This document shows positions 18,809 to 25,969 of a DNA stretch of 39,577 bases, in pieces. Each line of letters starts with the position of its first letter. Positions within the stretch are counted from its first letter, which is position 1. Source of the stretch: Nocardioides sp. Lineage in GTDB: Bacteria > Actinomycetota > Actinomycetes > Propionibacteriales > Nocardioidaceae. The position numbers and the translations under genes were made by a program. The stretch lies in contig NZ_JACIXG010000048.1 of assembly GCF_014360585.1 (NCBI RefSeq), positions 1-39,577 on the forward strand. Direction: 5' to 3'. Below the pieces are notes generated by a model. That model ran no database searches. It saw nothing but the letters and a program-made list of their open reading frames with translations, and was not told the origin of the DNA.

Positions 18809-19515
18809 TGGCCATTCTGGAGATCAAGGACCTGGTCGTCGGCTACGGCGCCTTCCCTGTCTTGCACGGGATCGACTTCGTCGTGGAGGAGGGCGAGGTG
18901 TGCGTCCTCCTCGGGCTCAACGGAGCCGGCAAGACGACCACTGTCACGACCATAGCCGGATTGCTGCGACCCACCTCGGGCCAAGTGCTGTTCGAGGGCA
19001 GCCCACTGGGCCGGAAGCCGCCCTCGAGCAGGGTGAAGTCGGGTATTTCGCTGAGCCCTGAGGGTCGGCGGGTCTTCCCCCGGATGACCGTCGGTCAGAA
19101 TCTGAAACTCGGCGCTTGGTCCCAGCGCCGCAGTCCGGCCCTGGTGAAGCGCCAGATGAAACTGGTGCTGGACTACTTCCCGCGGCTGGCCGAGCGCGAG
19201 CACCAAATTGCCGGCACCCTGTCCGGCGGTGAGCAGCAGATGTTGGCTGTGGCGCGGGCCATGATGTCCAACCCGAAGCTGCTTATCATCGACGAGGCCT
19301 CTCTGGGCCTCAGCCCGACGCTTGCTCGGGTCGTCTGGGAGGCCACTGCGCGGATCGCCTCTGACGGCACCACGGTGCTGATGGTCGAGCAGAACGCAGG
19401 CGCCCTGCCCTTTGCCGATCGTGCCCTCGTCATGGAAAAGGGCACCCTCATCCGCACCGCTGTCGGGGAGGACGTCAAGAATCTCGACGTCCGAGCTGCC
19501 TACCTCGGCGCCTGA
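18808..19515 (+). CDS. livF: ABC importer ATPase (LivF-like)
   Basis: The protein is 235 residues, the usual LivF size. Walker A is GLNGAGKTT (about 36-44), the Q-loop context is GISLSPEGRRVFPRMTV (the LivF hallmark), the signature is LSGGEQQMLAVARAMM, Walker B is LLIIDEASLGLSP, and the switch region is MVEQNAGA, with Gln rather than His, as usual in LivF. It pairs with the LivG-like protein. The start overlaps livG by one base (TGATG). The next gene begins 25 bases after the stop, with its own Shine-Dalgarno. Confidence 0.92.
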   Translation: MAILEIKDLVVGYGAFPVLHGIDFVVEEGEVCVLLGLNGAGKTTTVTTIAGLLRPTSGQVLFEGSPLGRKPPSSRVKSGISLSPEGRRVFPRMTVGQNLKLGAWSQRRSPALVKRQMKLVLDYFPRLAEREHQIAGTLSGGEQQMLAVARAMMSNPKLLIIDEASLGLSPTLARVVWEATARIASDGTTVLMVEQNAGALPFADRALVMEKGTLIRTAVGEDVKNLDVRAAYLGA

Positions 19516-19540
19516 CGCCGCCCAACCACAGGAGAACACC

Positions 19541-19999
19541 ATGCACAACAACTTCGGCCGACTCGGCGGACAGCTCGGCGTCCTGCTCTGTGTAATTGGG
19601 TTCATCGCCATCTTCGTCGGTTGGAATGGCTCAGCCAGCCACAACGTGATCATGGCCCAGTTCCCGTATCTCATCTCGGGCGGGATCGCCGGCCTCGCGA
19701 TCGTCGTGGTCGGCGCTGCCATGCTGATCGTGCAGAGCGCTCGCGAGGATCGGGCGCGTCTGGAGGCCACCCTCGAGCGGGTGATCGCGGCCGTCCAGCA
19801 CAACGCGAACGGCGGATCGGCCCCGGTCGCCAGCGCCGGGATGGTCCTGGCTGGTGCTGCCTCCTACCACCGGATGGACTGCACTCTCCCCGCAGACCGT
19901 GAGGAGGCGCACCTGGTGCCGATCGAGGAGGCCCTCTCCGATGGCCTGGCGCCGTGCAGGGTGTGCCAGCCGCCGACCCCGACGACCCGCTACGTGTGA
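19541..19999 (+). CDS. Small membrane protein with Ada-like metal-binding tail
   Basis: The protein is 152 residues. Two membrane helices (LGVLLCVIGFIAIFVGW, about 12-28, and LISGGIAGLAIVVVGAAMLIV, about 44-64) precede a helical charged stretch (REDRARLEATLERVIAAVQ) likely to form a coiled coil. The C-terminal 40 residues read YHRMDCTLP, then IEEALSDGLAPCRVCQP. This spacing (C, EA-x3-G-x2-PC-x2-C) matches the zinc motif of Ada N-terminal domains and similar tails of secreted proteins. ACAGGAG lies six bases before the ATG. The stop overlaps the M15 peptidase start by 4 bp, so it belongs to the importer operon. Confidence 0.75.
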   Translation: MHNNFGRLGGQLGVLLCVIGFIAIFVGWNGSASHNVIMAQFPYLISGGIAGLAIVVVGAAMLIVQSAREDRARLEATLERVIAAVQHNANGGSAPVASAGMVLAGAASYHRMDCTLPADREEAHLVPIEEALSDGLAPCRVCQPPTPTTRYV

Positions 20000-21207
20000 G
20001 GCTGCACCTCCCCAGCGCGCGGCTGGGGACTCTGCACGCAATCCTGACTCCGGAGCGCCTGCGCACAGGCATCTGCTCGGCGTCGGCGCTCGTGCTCGTC
20101 GTTCTCCTCGTAGTGATGGCCATAGGCAAGCAGCCATCGTTCCCGACACCGCCGCGCCCTGCGGAGGCGGCTGTTGGACAGGAATACGCCGTCGCCGGCC
20201 CCCTGGCCGGCCCGCTCCATCAGCCGGATCTGCTGATCGTGAGCGAGGGGCGCGCTGGCGTACCCCGTGATCTCGTTGCGCGTCAGCCGGGCGTCAGGTG
20301 GGTGGAACCGGTCAGCCTCGGATCCTTGGTGATGATGGGACGGTCCGTGGCGGCGGCCGCGGTGGAGCCATCGACGTTCCGGGCCCTGACTTCTCGTCGT
20401 ACGGCCGAACTCGATGCCGTATGGGATGCCGTCGCCCGGGGGGAGCTCGCGGTCACCCACGACATGGCCGAGGGGCTGCAACTACCGCTGGGTGGCGAGA
20501 CCGCCGTGGGTTCCCAGGACGTTGCCGTGCCGGTGCGGGTCGGGGCCATCGCAACGACGGTTCCCGCCATCGACCTGGTGGTGAACCGCCCACGGGGTGC
20601 GCAGCTGGGGCTGGCGGCGGACAATGCACTGATCGTGTCGGTCGCGGGTGACTCCGGCCCCGCCCGCGAGAAGGTGGCGGCGTTGCTTGGCAACAAGTTC
20701 ACCGTCACCGACCTGACACCGTCTTCGGACGGCGGGGTCTATGCGGCTCGGCTGGTCGGAGGATCGATCGCGGATGCGGTGGGGTCCTTCAACTACAGAT
20801 GGTTCGCCGACGGCACCGTCGCTCCGGACCCGGCCTGGGTCTCGGCGAGCATCGTGACCGCTTCGGTGCCGATCTTGGGAGCCGTCACCTGCCACCGCGT
20901 GCTGATTCCGCAGCTGCGGGGAGCCATGCAGGAGATCGTGGATTCCGGGCTGGAGGACGCCATTGACCGGGCCGACTACGGCGGCTGCTACGTCCCCCGA
21001 TTCATCGGCCGCGACCCCTCGCGCGGCTTGTCACTGCACACCTGGGGCATCGCCCTAGATCTCAACGTGGCCACCAACCAGCTGGGCACCGTCGGCGAGA
21101 TCGACCGCCGGATCGTCGCGATCATGGCGCGCTGGGGCTTCGGCTGGGGAGGTAGCTGGCGGGTGCCGGATCCCATGCACTTCGAGCTGGCGGCCCTGAC
21201 CGGCTGA
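19996..21207 (+). CDS. Membrane-anchored M15-family peptidase with extra N-terminal domain
   Basis: The protein is 403 residues from a GTG that overlaps the preceding stop (GTGA). A membrane helix lies at about 27-44 with no cleavage site, placing the rest outside the cell. The C-terminal 60 residues hold an M15 (VanY/D-Ala-D-Ala carboxypeptidase-like) zinc site: SLHTWGIALDLN supplies His348 and Asp355, and WRVPDPMHFEL supplies His395. Residues about 65-260 resemble MacB/FtsX-type periplasmic core domains (GELAVTHDMAEGLQLPLGGE, VRVGAIATTVPAIDLVV); this is a weaker call. It probably trims cell-wall peptides. It is last in the importer operon, so released amino acids could be the importer's substrate (inference). 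Confidence 0.8.
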   Translation: MRLHLPSARLGTLHAILTPERLRTGICSASALVLVVLLVVMAIGKQPSFPTPPRPAEAAVGQEYAVAGPLAGPLHQPDLLIVSEGRAGVPRDLVARQPGVRWVEPVSLGSLVMMGRSVAAAAVEPSTFRALTSRRTAELDAVWDAVARGELAVTHDMAEGLQLPLGGETAVGSQDVAVPVRVGAIATTVPAIDLVVNRPRGAQLGLAADNALIVSVAGDSGPAREKVAALLGNKFTVTDLTPSSDGGVYAARLVGGSIADAVGSFNYRWFADGTVAPDPAWVSASIVTASVPILGAVTCHRVLIPQLRGAMQEIVDSGLEDAIDRADYGGCYVPRFIGRDPSRGLSLHTWGIALDLNVATNQLGTVGEIDRRIVAIMARWGFGWGGSWRVPDPMHFELAALTG

Positions 21208-21228
21208 GCCTGGTTTGGTTTCGCCTTT

Positions 21229-21300
21229 CTCCAGGGCGAGGATCGGATGGCCACATTCGAGGCCGAGTGCGAACGCGTCGTTGCCCTCGGACTGAGCCAC
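21229..21300 (+). pseudogene. Relic of a second Glyoxalase_6 VOC gene
   Basis: These 72 bases translate to LQGEDRMATFEAECERVVAL then GLSH, which match LQGEARMAALEAECERLVSL in the intact VOC protein at 12257-12742. No VOC sequence precedes or follows; the M15 gene ends 21 bases upstream, and a GNAT gene starts 16 bases downstream. It is a short fragment left by deletion. Confidence 0.7.
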
Positions 21301-21316
21301 TCCCTATCCTCACGGC

Positions 21317-21799
21317 ATGCTGATCAGGGCCGCCGTTGCCGATGACGCCGAGGCGTTGACCGACCTCCACCTGGACGTGTGGGAGGAGGCGTACGCCGGG
21401 CTGATGCCGGACGAGATCTTCGCCGAGCGCCGTTCTCAGCGACAGGCGAGGATCGATCGGTGGCGTACGAACATCGACACCGGTCCGATCTCCAGCCTCG
21501 TTGTCGAGGGCGCGGAGCCGGGACGGCTGCTGGGGTTTGCGGGCGCTGGGCCCGCTCGTGACGACGCGCCGGGGTTGCCTCCGCTGGAGCTCACCGCGCT
21601 ATACGTCCGGGCGGAGAGGTACGGCACCGGCCTCGGCCACGCGTTGCTCGAGAAGGCGATCGGGTCGTCGGCGGCGTACCTATGGGTTCTGGACGGCAAT
21701 CAGCGCGCCACGGTGTTCTACGAGCGCCAAGGCTTTCGGTTCGACGGCGCGACCAAGGACGACCCGGTCGGCATCGAACGTCGCATGGTCCGCGACTGA
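21317..21799 (+). CDS. GNAT-family N-acetyltransferase
   Basis: The protein is 160 residues, one Acetyltransf_1 domain. The N-terminus IRAAVADDAEALTDLHLDVWEEAYAGLMP is typical of a RimI/PhnO-like subgroup with the conserved W..AY.G..P. The acetyl-CoA loop is VRAERYGTGLGHALLEKAI (about 95-113), followed by YLWVLDGNQRATVFYERQGFRFDG. The acceptor is unknown. TATCCT (21305-21310) lies six bases before the ATG, giving a probable leaderless transcript. It converges on a methyltransferase gene across a strong hairpin. Confidence 0.9.
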   Translation: MLIRAAVADDAEALTDLHLDVWEEAYAGLMPDEIFAERRSQRQARIDRWRTNIDTGPISSLVVEGAEPGRLLGFAGAGPARDDAPGLPPLELTALYVRAERYGTGLGHALLEKAIGSSAAYLWVLDGNQRATVFYERQGFRFDGATKDDPVGIERRMVRD

Positions 21800-21800
21800 G

Positions 21801-21850
21801 GGTCGCGTCTCGGACGTGAAAGAAAAGTTTCTTTCACACCGAGCGCGACC
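21801..21850. terminator. Bidirectional hairpin terminator
   Basis: The inner stem GTGAAAGAAA (21816-21825) pairs perfectly with TTTCTTTCAC (21828-21837). Outer stems TCGG/CCGA and GGTCGCG/CGCGACC extend it to 50 bp with small bulges. The A- and T-rich arms give a T-rich tail on either strand, fitting the converging GNAT and methyltransferase genes. The methyltransferase stop codon lies inside the stem. Confidence 0.75.
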
Positions 21851-22466
21851 GGCGGGCGAGCAGGGTCGAGTCGTCGATCTCGACCCGGACGCCGTCTCGG
21901 ACGGTCGAGCGGGGGCGCTGCTCGACGACGACCGGCTCGAACCCCTCCGGGAGCCCGGGAAGCAGCTCCTCGGCGAGGAACATCGCGTCGTGGTGACTGT
22001 GATGCGCGAAGACTTCCGAGGGCGCGTGACCGACGACGAGCAGATGGCCACCAGGAGCGACCGCGGTGGCCAGCCGGCCGGCGACGTCGACCATGCTCCC
22101 GTCGGGCGTGTGCAGGAAGTGGCAGGCGACCAGGTCGAACTGCCGACCGTCGGCCTCGAAGGTGCGGGCGTCGACCTGCCACCAGGACGTACGCTCCGCC
22201 ACCCCGGCCTCCTCGGCATGGCGCTTCGCCCGGTCGAGCCCGTTCGCCGAGAAGTCGGCGCCGGTGACCGTCCAGCCCTGCTGCGCGAGCCAGATGACGT
22301 CGCCGCCCTCGCCGCAGCCGACGTCCAGCGCCGTGCCCGGCGTCAGCGCGGCCACCTCGGCGACGAGCTGCGGGTTCGGGTCGCCGCTCCAGACCTTCTC
22401 CTCACCGGCGTAGCGCTCCTCCCACGACTCCGGCTCGAACATCCTGCGCCCCTCGTCCTCGATCAT
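21834..22466 (-). CDS. Class I SAM-dependent methyltransferase (TehB/thiopurine MT-like)
   Basis: The protein is 210 residues. N-terminal WEERYAGEEKVWSGDPNPQLV matches the actinobacterial subgroup related to TehB and thiopurine methyltransferases. Motif I is ALDVGCGEGGDVIWLAQQGW (about 46-65), and strand 2 ends in VTGADFSANGLDRA. Motif IV is FDLVACHFLHTP. HSHHDAMF is an unusual histidine cluster near residues 155-162. It methylates a small molecule not identifiable here. On the minus strand TAGGTT stands six bases before the ATG. It is divergent from ddaH with 38 bp between, so the two promoters almost touch. Confidence 0.9.
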   Translation of the reverse strand: MIEDEGRRMFEPESWEERYAGEEKVWSGDPNPQLVAEVAALTPGTALDVGCGEGGDVIWLAQQGWTVTGADFSANGLDRAKRHAEEAGVAERTSWWQVDARTFEADGRQFDLVACHFLHTPDGSMVDVAGRLATAVAPGGHLLVVGHAPSEVFAHHSHHDAMFLAEELLPGLPEGFEPVVVEQRPRSTVRDGVRVEIDDSTLLARRSRSV

Positions 22467-22504
22467 GGAAACAACCTAGTGGGCGGTCGGCGATACTCTC
22501 ACCC

Positions 22505-23275
22505 ATGCACGCTCTCGTACGCCGCCGCTCGCCCCGTCTCGCCGACGGGCTCGTCACCCACATCGAGCGGAGCCCGGTCGACATCGACCTCGCTCACGAG
22601 CAGTGGGAGTCGTACGTCGCCGCGATGCGCGGCGCCGGATGGACCACACACGAGGTCGAGCCTGCAGACAGCTGCCCCGACTCGGTCTTCGTCGAGGACA
22701 CGATGGTCGTCTTTGCAGACTTGGCCGTGATCAGCCGGCCGGGCGCTCCGGAGCGTCGGCCGGAGATCGACGCGGCGGAAGCGGCGGTCCGCGCCCGTGG
22801 ATACCGGATCGCCCACATCGAGGCGCCCGGCACGCTCGACGGCGGCGACGTGCTCAAGCACGAGAACACCGTGTGGGTGGGGGAGGGCGGGCGTACGAAC
22901 GCCGACGGAATCGCTCAGCTCCGCGCCCTGCTCAGTCCTCTCGGCGCCGAGGTCGTCGCCGTCCCGGTCTCGAAGGTGCTCCACCTCAAGTCGGCCGTCA
23001 CCGCCCTGCCCGACGGCACGGTGATCGGTCACGAGCCGCTGGTCGACGACCCGAGCGTGTGGGGAGCCCGATTCCTGCCGGTCCCGGAGGAGTCGGGCTC
23101 CCACGTGGTCGTCCTCGATGACGACACGCTGCTGATGGCCACCTCGGCCCCGCTGACCAGAGCGATGTTCGAGGAGCGCGGCTACACGGTCGTGGCAGTC
23201 GACATCTCCGAGTTCGAGAAGCTCGAAGGCTGCGTCACCTGCCTCTCGGTGCGGCTACGCACTGCTCAGGGCTGA
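22505..23275 (+). CDS. ddaH: Dimethylargininase (DDAH)
   Basis: The protein is 256 residues, the DDAH length, and hydrolyses N-omega-methylated arginines to citrulline and methylamines in the cytoplasm. The amidinotransferase-fold motifs are present: CPDSVFVEDTMVV (substrate Asp/Glu), RPEIDAAEAAVRARGY, GTLDGGDVLKHENTVWVG, catalytic His in KVLHLKSAVTAL, and catalytic Cys in EKLEGCVTCLSVR (about 248). The first Cys in that motif is the expected nucleophile. TACTCT (22494-22499) is five bases before the ATG. It overlaps the converging lipase gene by 10 bp. Confidence 0.92.
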   Translation: MHALVRRRSPRLADGLVTHIERSPVDIDLAHEQWESYVAAMRGAGWTTHEVEPADSCPDSVFVEDTMVVFADLAVISRPGAPERRPEIDAAEAAVRARGYRIAHIEAPGTLDGGDVLKHENTVWVGEGGRTNADGIAQLRALLSPLGAEVVAVPVSKVLHLKSAVTALPDGTVIGHEPLVDDPSVWGARFLPVPEESGSHVVVLDDDTLLMATSAPLTRAMFEERGYTVVAVDISEFEKLEGCVTCLSVRLRTAQG

Positions 23276-24612
23276 CGCGGCAGGGTCGAGCAGTTTGAGC
23301 TGGCGGCGACACCCTTGACCCGGTCGGTGACCCAGTTGATCGCAGCGGTCTGGTCGACGAGCAGTGGCGTGATGTGGTTGGTGATCAGGCCGTCGCCGAG
23401 ATCCGGCAGGACGACCGCCTTGTAGGTCACCTGGGCGTCCTGACCGCACCAGTCGACGGCCAGCTGACGGGCCTGCGCGTGCGGGACGATGTCGTCCTCG
23501 GTGCCGGTGGCCAGGCGTACGGGGATTCGCGGTGCGATGGTCCCGATCTTCTGCTCGGCGATGATCGCCCCCACCGTGGGCTCGCGCTCGATGACGTCGT
23601 CGAGGCTTTCCCCAGAAACCGTCCAGCTGCTGCTCCGACGGAACGGGTAGCGGACGATCCCGTCAGCGACGCAGGCCGTCGAGAGATCCTCGAGCGCGGC
23701 CTTGCCGGCCCGGTTGAGGTTCTCGTCCAAGATCGGCCGCAGCTCCGGGTTGGACTGCGCCAGACCGTTGATCGTCCAACCCAGCGCCGCCACCAGGGCG
23801 GAGCCGTCGATACCTCGCGCCGTCGCCCGCAGATCGGCAGGCGGCGCGCCGACGTAGGCGCCGACGAGGTTGACGTCGGGAGCGTACGTCGGGTGGAGTT
23901 CGGCGGCCGACCCGGTCGCGCCGCCACCCTGGCTGTAGCCGTAGAGCGCCACCCGCGACGCGTTCGTGACCGACGCATCGGGAACGTGGCGCGCCGCCCG
24001 TGCGGCGTCCAGGACGGCGTGGCCGCCGTCGACCCGGTCGACATAGGTGTGGAGTCGGTCGGTGGCACCCAGGCCGACGTAGTCGGTCACCATCACCGCG
24101 ACGCCGCGCGCCAGCAGGCGGTAGATCCCGATGTCCTCGTACCCCACCGAGACGGTCCTGCCGTTGAAGAAGATCGGTCGTTCGAGACCGAGCGAGGCAG
24201 AACACTGGTCGCCCTGGCCCATGGTGCCTGGCGCGACGACGACCAAGGGGCGATCGCCCGCACCGCCCCATCGGGCGAACGGCTCGATGTAGGCGCCGGT
24301 CACCGCTGCCGGGGCGCCGTTGTTGTCGGTCGTCTTGTACATGACCCGGGTCGCCGTGCCCGGCAGCGATCCGATGCCTGGGATCGTGAGACCGATGCCG
24401 AGGGGGAGTGGCTCGGTTCGGACGAGGTCGCCGTCGGCCTCCGGGAGGGTCGGCGGCGGGTTGTAGAACTCGGGGATCTCGACTCCGCGAGAGACGACGG
24501 TGGTGCTGTTCTCGGCGGCGGCCGGGACGGCCAGGGCGGTCAGCGCGGCTGGGGAGACTGCGGCGACGGCCAGAGCGGTGACCAGCATCGCCCTCGATGA
24601 GCGCAGAGGCAT
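23266..24612 (-). CDS. Secreted lipase, LIP family (alpha/beta hydrolase)
   Basis: The protein is 448 residues. A Sec signal peptide covers 1-33 (MPLRSSRAMLVTALAVAAVS to AVPAAAE). The domain matches the secretory lipase (LIP) family common in Nocardia and Rhodococcus: YKTTDNNGAPAAVTGAYIEP, VVVAPGTMGQGDQCSAS, AVMVTDYVGLGATDRLHTYV, nucleophile elbow VALYGYSQGGGATGSAAE (Ser about 220), acid in ATGTEDDIVPH, and late His in LITNHITP. Cysteine pairs suggest disulfides outside the cell. The start has GAGGAGAG seven bases upstream. Probable triacylglycerol or ester hydrolase. Confidence 0.9.
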   Translation of the reverse strand: MPLRSSRAMLVTALAVAAVSPAALTALAVPAAAENSTTVVSRGVEIPEFYNPPPTLPEADGDLVRTEPLPLGIGLTIPGIGSLPGTATRVMYKTTDNNGAPAAVTGAYIEPFARWGGAGDRPLVVVAPGTMGQGDQCSASLGLERPIFFNGRTVSVGYEDIGIYRLLARGVAVMVTDYVGLGATDRLHTYVDRVDGGHAVLDAARAARHVPDASVTNASRVALYGYSQGGGATGSAAELHPTYAPDVNLVGAYVGAPPADLRATARGIDGSALVAALGWTINGLAQSNPELRPILDENLNRAGKAALEDLSTACVADGIVRYPFRRSSSWTVSGESLDDVIEREPTVGAIIAEQKIGTIAPRIPVRLATGTEDDIVPHAQARQLAVDWCGQDAQVTYKAVVLPDLGDGLITNHITPLLVDQTAAINWVTDRVKGVAASSNCSTLPRQP

Positions 24613-24625
24613 GGGGGAACTCTCC

Positions 24626-24683
24626 TCACGTGAGCGGGACTGCTCCGTCCCGAGTTACTGAAGAGTAATGTGAGCCCGCTCAC
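24626..24683 (-). promoter_or_regulatory. Lipase promoter region with GTGAGC palindromes
   Basis: GTGAGC-CC-GCTCAC (24670-24683) is a perfect palindrome, and TCACGTGA (24626-24633) is a second, smaller one sharing the CACGTGAG word. On the minus strand TACTCT at about 24667-24662 is a plausible -10 just downstream of the larger palindrome. A repressor or activator bound at 24670-24683 would sit over the -35 region of the lipase gene. Confidence 0.4.
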
Positions 24684-24734
24684 GTCGACAAGAGTTTGAG
24701 TCAACATTTGTGCACCGAAACTTCGGCGGCTCGG

Positions 24735-25352
24735 TCACGCCCGGAGGACCGGCTGCCGAAGGATCGTCCGCAGCTTGGCCGGCTCGACCCGCCGCGGGTC
24801 GCCGAGGTAGATCTCGTGGTGCTTCCCGGTCAGCCGCAGGCCCTGCTCGGGGATGAACCGATCGTGCATCTCCGCGAGCACCGGGCCCTCGTCGTCGTAC
24901 GGCCCGATGTGCAGCGTCTGCACGCAGGTGCCTTCAGCGAGCGACTCCAGCCGCACCTTGTCCAGACTCGCCGGGCGGTCCTTCGCGCCGACCCGCGCCA
25001 CCGCCTCGTCGAACATCTGCGCGGTGATCCACTCCGGCGTCATGATCATCGCGGTCCAGTCCCACTGCGACTTGTCCCGCGCCCGGGTGAAGGCGTCCAT
25101 GTCCTCGGCCCACCACAGCGCCTCCAGCGGCGGCACCACGTAGTCGCGGCCATCGCTCTTGCTGGCGAACTTGAGCCTGTACGCCACGGGGTAGAGCGCC
25201 GCGAGCGCGTCCGCGTACTCGCCGCCGCCGTTGGGGTCGCCGTGGCCGTCGACCATCAGGTAGGGGAGTGGGGGCATCTCGAGCACCCGGAACTCACCCC
25301 GACGCGCCCGATAGCTGTCGAGCGTCTTCTTCAGGTCCGTCTTCACCGCCAT
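24735..25352 (-). CDS. GyrI-like domain protein
   Basis: The protein is 205 residues starting MAVKTDLKKTLDSYRARRGE. The sequence is that of stand-alone GyrI-like (SRPBCC-unrelated, SHS2/AraC-effector fold) proteins: FRVLEMPPLPYLMVDGHGDPN, ADALAALYPVAYRLKFASKS, PLEALWWAED, QWDWTAMIMTPEWIT and CVQTLHIGPYDDEGPVLAEM. These bind small molecules; some are thought to hydrolyse or sequester toxic compounds. An in-frame ATG at 25362-25382 exists, but homologues begin at the chosen site. It diverges from the YjbR gene across 82 bp. Confidence 0.88.
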   Translation of the reverse strand: MAVKTDLKKTLDSYRARRGEFRVLEMPPLPYLMVDGHGDPNGGGEYADALAALYPVAYRLKFASKSDGRDYVVPPLEALWWAEDMDAFTRARDKSQWDWTAMIMTPEWITAQMFDEAVARVGAKDRPASLDKVRLESLAEGTCVQTLHIGPYDDEGPVLAEMHDRFIPEQGLRLTGKHHEIYLGDPRRVEPAKLRTILRQPVLRA

Positions 25353-25434
25353 GGAGCCATGATGTCGCGCGGTCACGATCATCGGGCGCGAAACTCAGGT
25401 GCCACCGGGGGAGACCTGCGCCTACGCTCCGAAC

Positions 25435-25806
25435 ATGGCAACCGTGGAAGACGTCCGCTGGCTCGGCTCGAGCCTCGAGCGCTCCTATGAGGTGTTCGTA
25501 CGCGGCCGACTGAAGTTCAGGGTCGGCTCGATCGTCTACGTCGCCTTCTCCCTGGACGAGACCGAGATGGGTTTCGGGTTCCCGAAAGAAGAGCGCGCCG
25601 CCCTGGTCGCGAGCGCACCCGAGACGTTCCACCTGCCCCGGGAGTCGGAGATGCGGTTCAACTGGGTGGAGTCGTCCCTGGCCGCACTCGACCCGGTCGA
25701 GGCCTGCGAGCTCGTCGTTGACGCCTGGCGACTCTGCGTACCGAAGAAGGTCTCCGCTGCCTACGACCTCCGCCATCCGGGCGGTCCCGGGCCGGACCGG
25801 CCCTAG
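25435..25806 (+). CDS. MmcQ/YjbR-family protein
   Basis: The protein is 123 residues with a YjbR (CyaY-like fold) domain: MATVEDVRWLGSSLERSYE, FVRGRLKFRVGSIVYVAFSLDETEMGFGFPKEER, then ALVASAPETFHLPRESEMRFNWV and a C-terminal ELVVDAWRLCVPKKVSAAYD. The family is described as DNA-binding by fold, with no defined role. The ATG at 25435 follows TACGCT (25423-25428) by six bases; an upstream in-frame ATG at 25399 would not fit this promoter. Confidence 0.9.
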   Translation: MATVEDVRWLGSSLERSYEVFVRGRLKFRVGSIVYVAFSLDETEMGFGFPKEERAALVASAPETFHLPRESEMRFNWVESSLAALDPVEACELVVDAWRLCVPKKVSAAYDLRHPGGPGPDRP

Positions 25807-25827
25807 CCGACGGTTACCGTCGACCAC

Positions 25828-25969
25828 ATGGACCAGGCCCGCGTACGCCTCGACACGTTCGGGATCTGCGCGGACTGCGGTCGGCCGATCGGAGGGCCGG
25901 CTCGACGCACGCCCGGTGGCGCGCACCTGCATCAGCTGTGCCGGGAACCCGGGGGAGCGGCGGCGCTAA
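25828..25969 (+). pseudogene. Frameshifted TraR/DksA-type zinc-finger fragment
   Basis: From the ATG at 25828 the first frame reads MDQARVRLDTFGICADCGRP I, the first zinc half-site (CADC) of a TraR/DksA C4 finger. From about 25892, the next frame (+1) reads EGRLDARPVARTCISCAGNP GERRR and a TAA at 25967, which is the second half-site (CISC). Joining the two restores a normal finger, so one base has been gained near 25888-25892. Without the shift the first frame runs on with no zinc ligand. The long N-terminal coiled coil of DksA is absent. A leaderless-type element (TACCGT, 25815-25820) still stands seven bases before the ATG. Confidence 0.65.
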
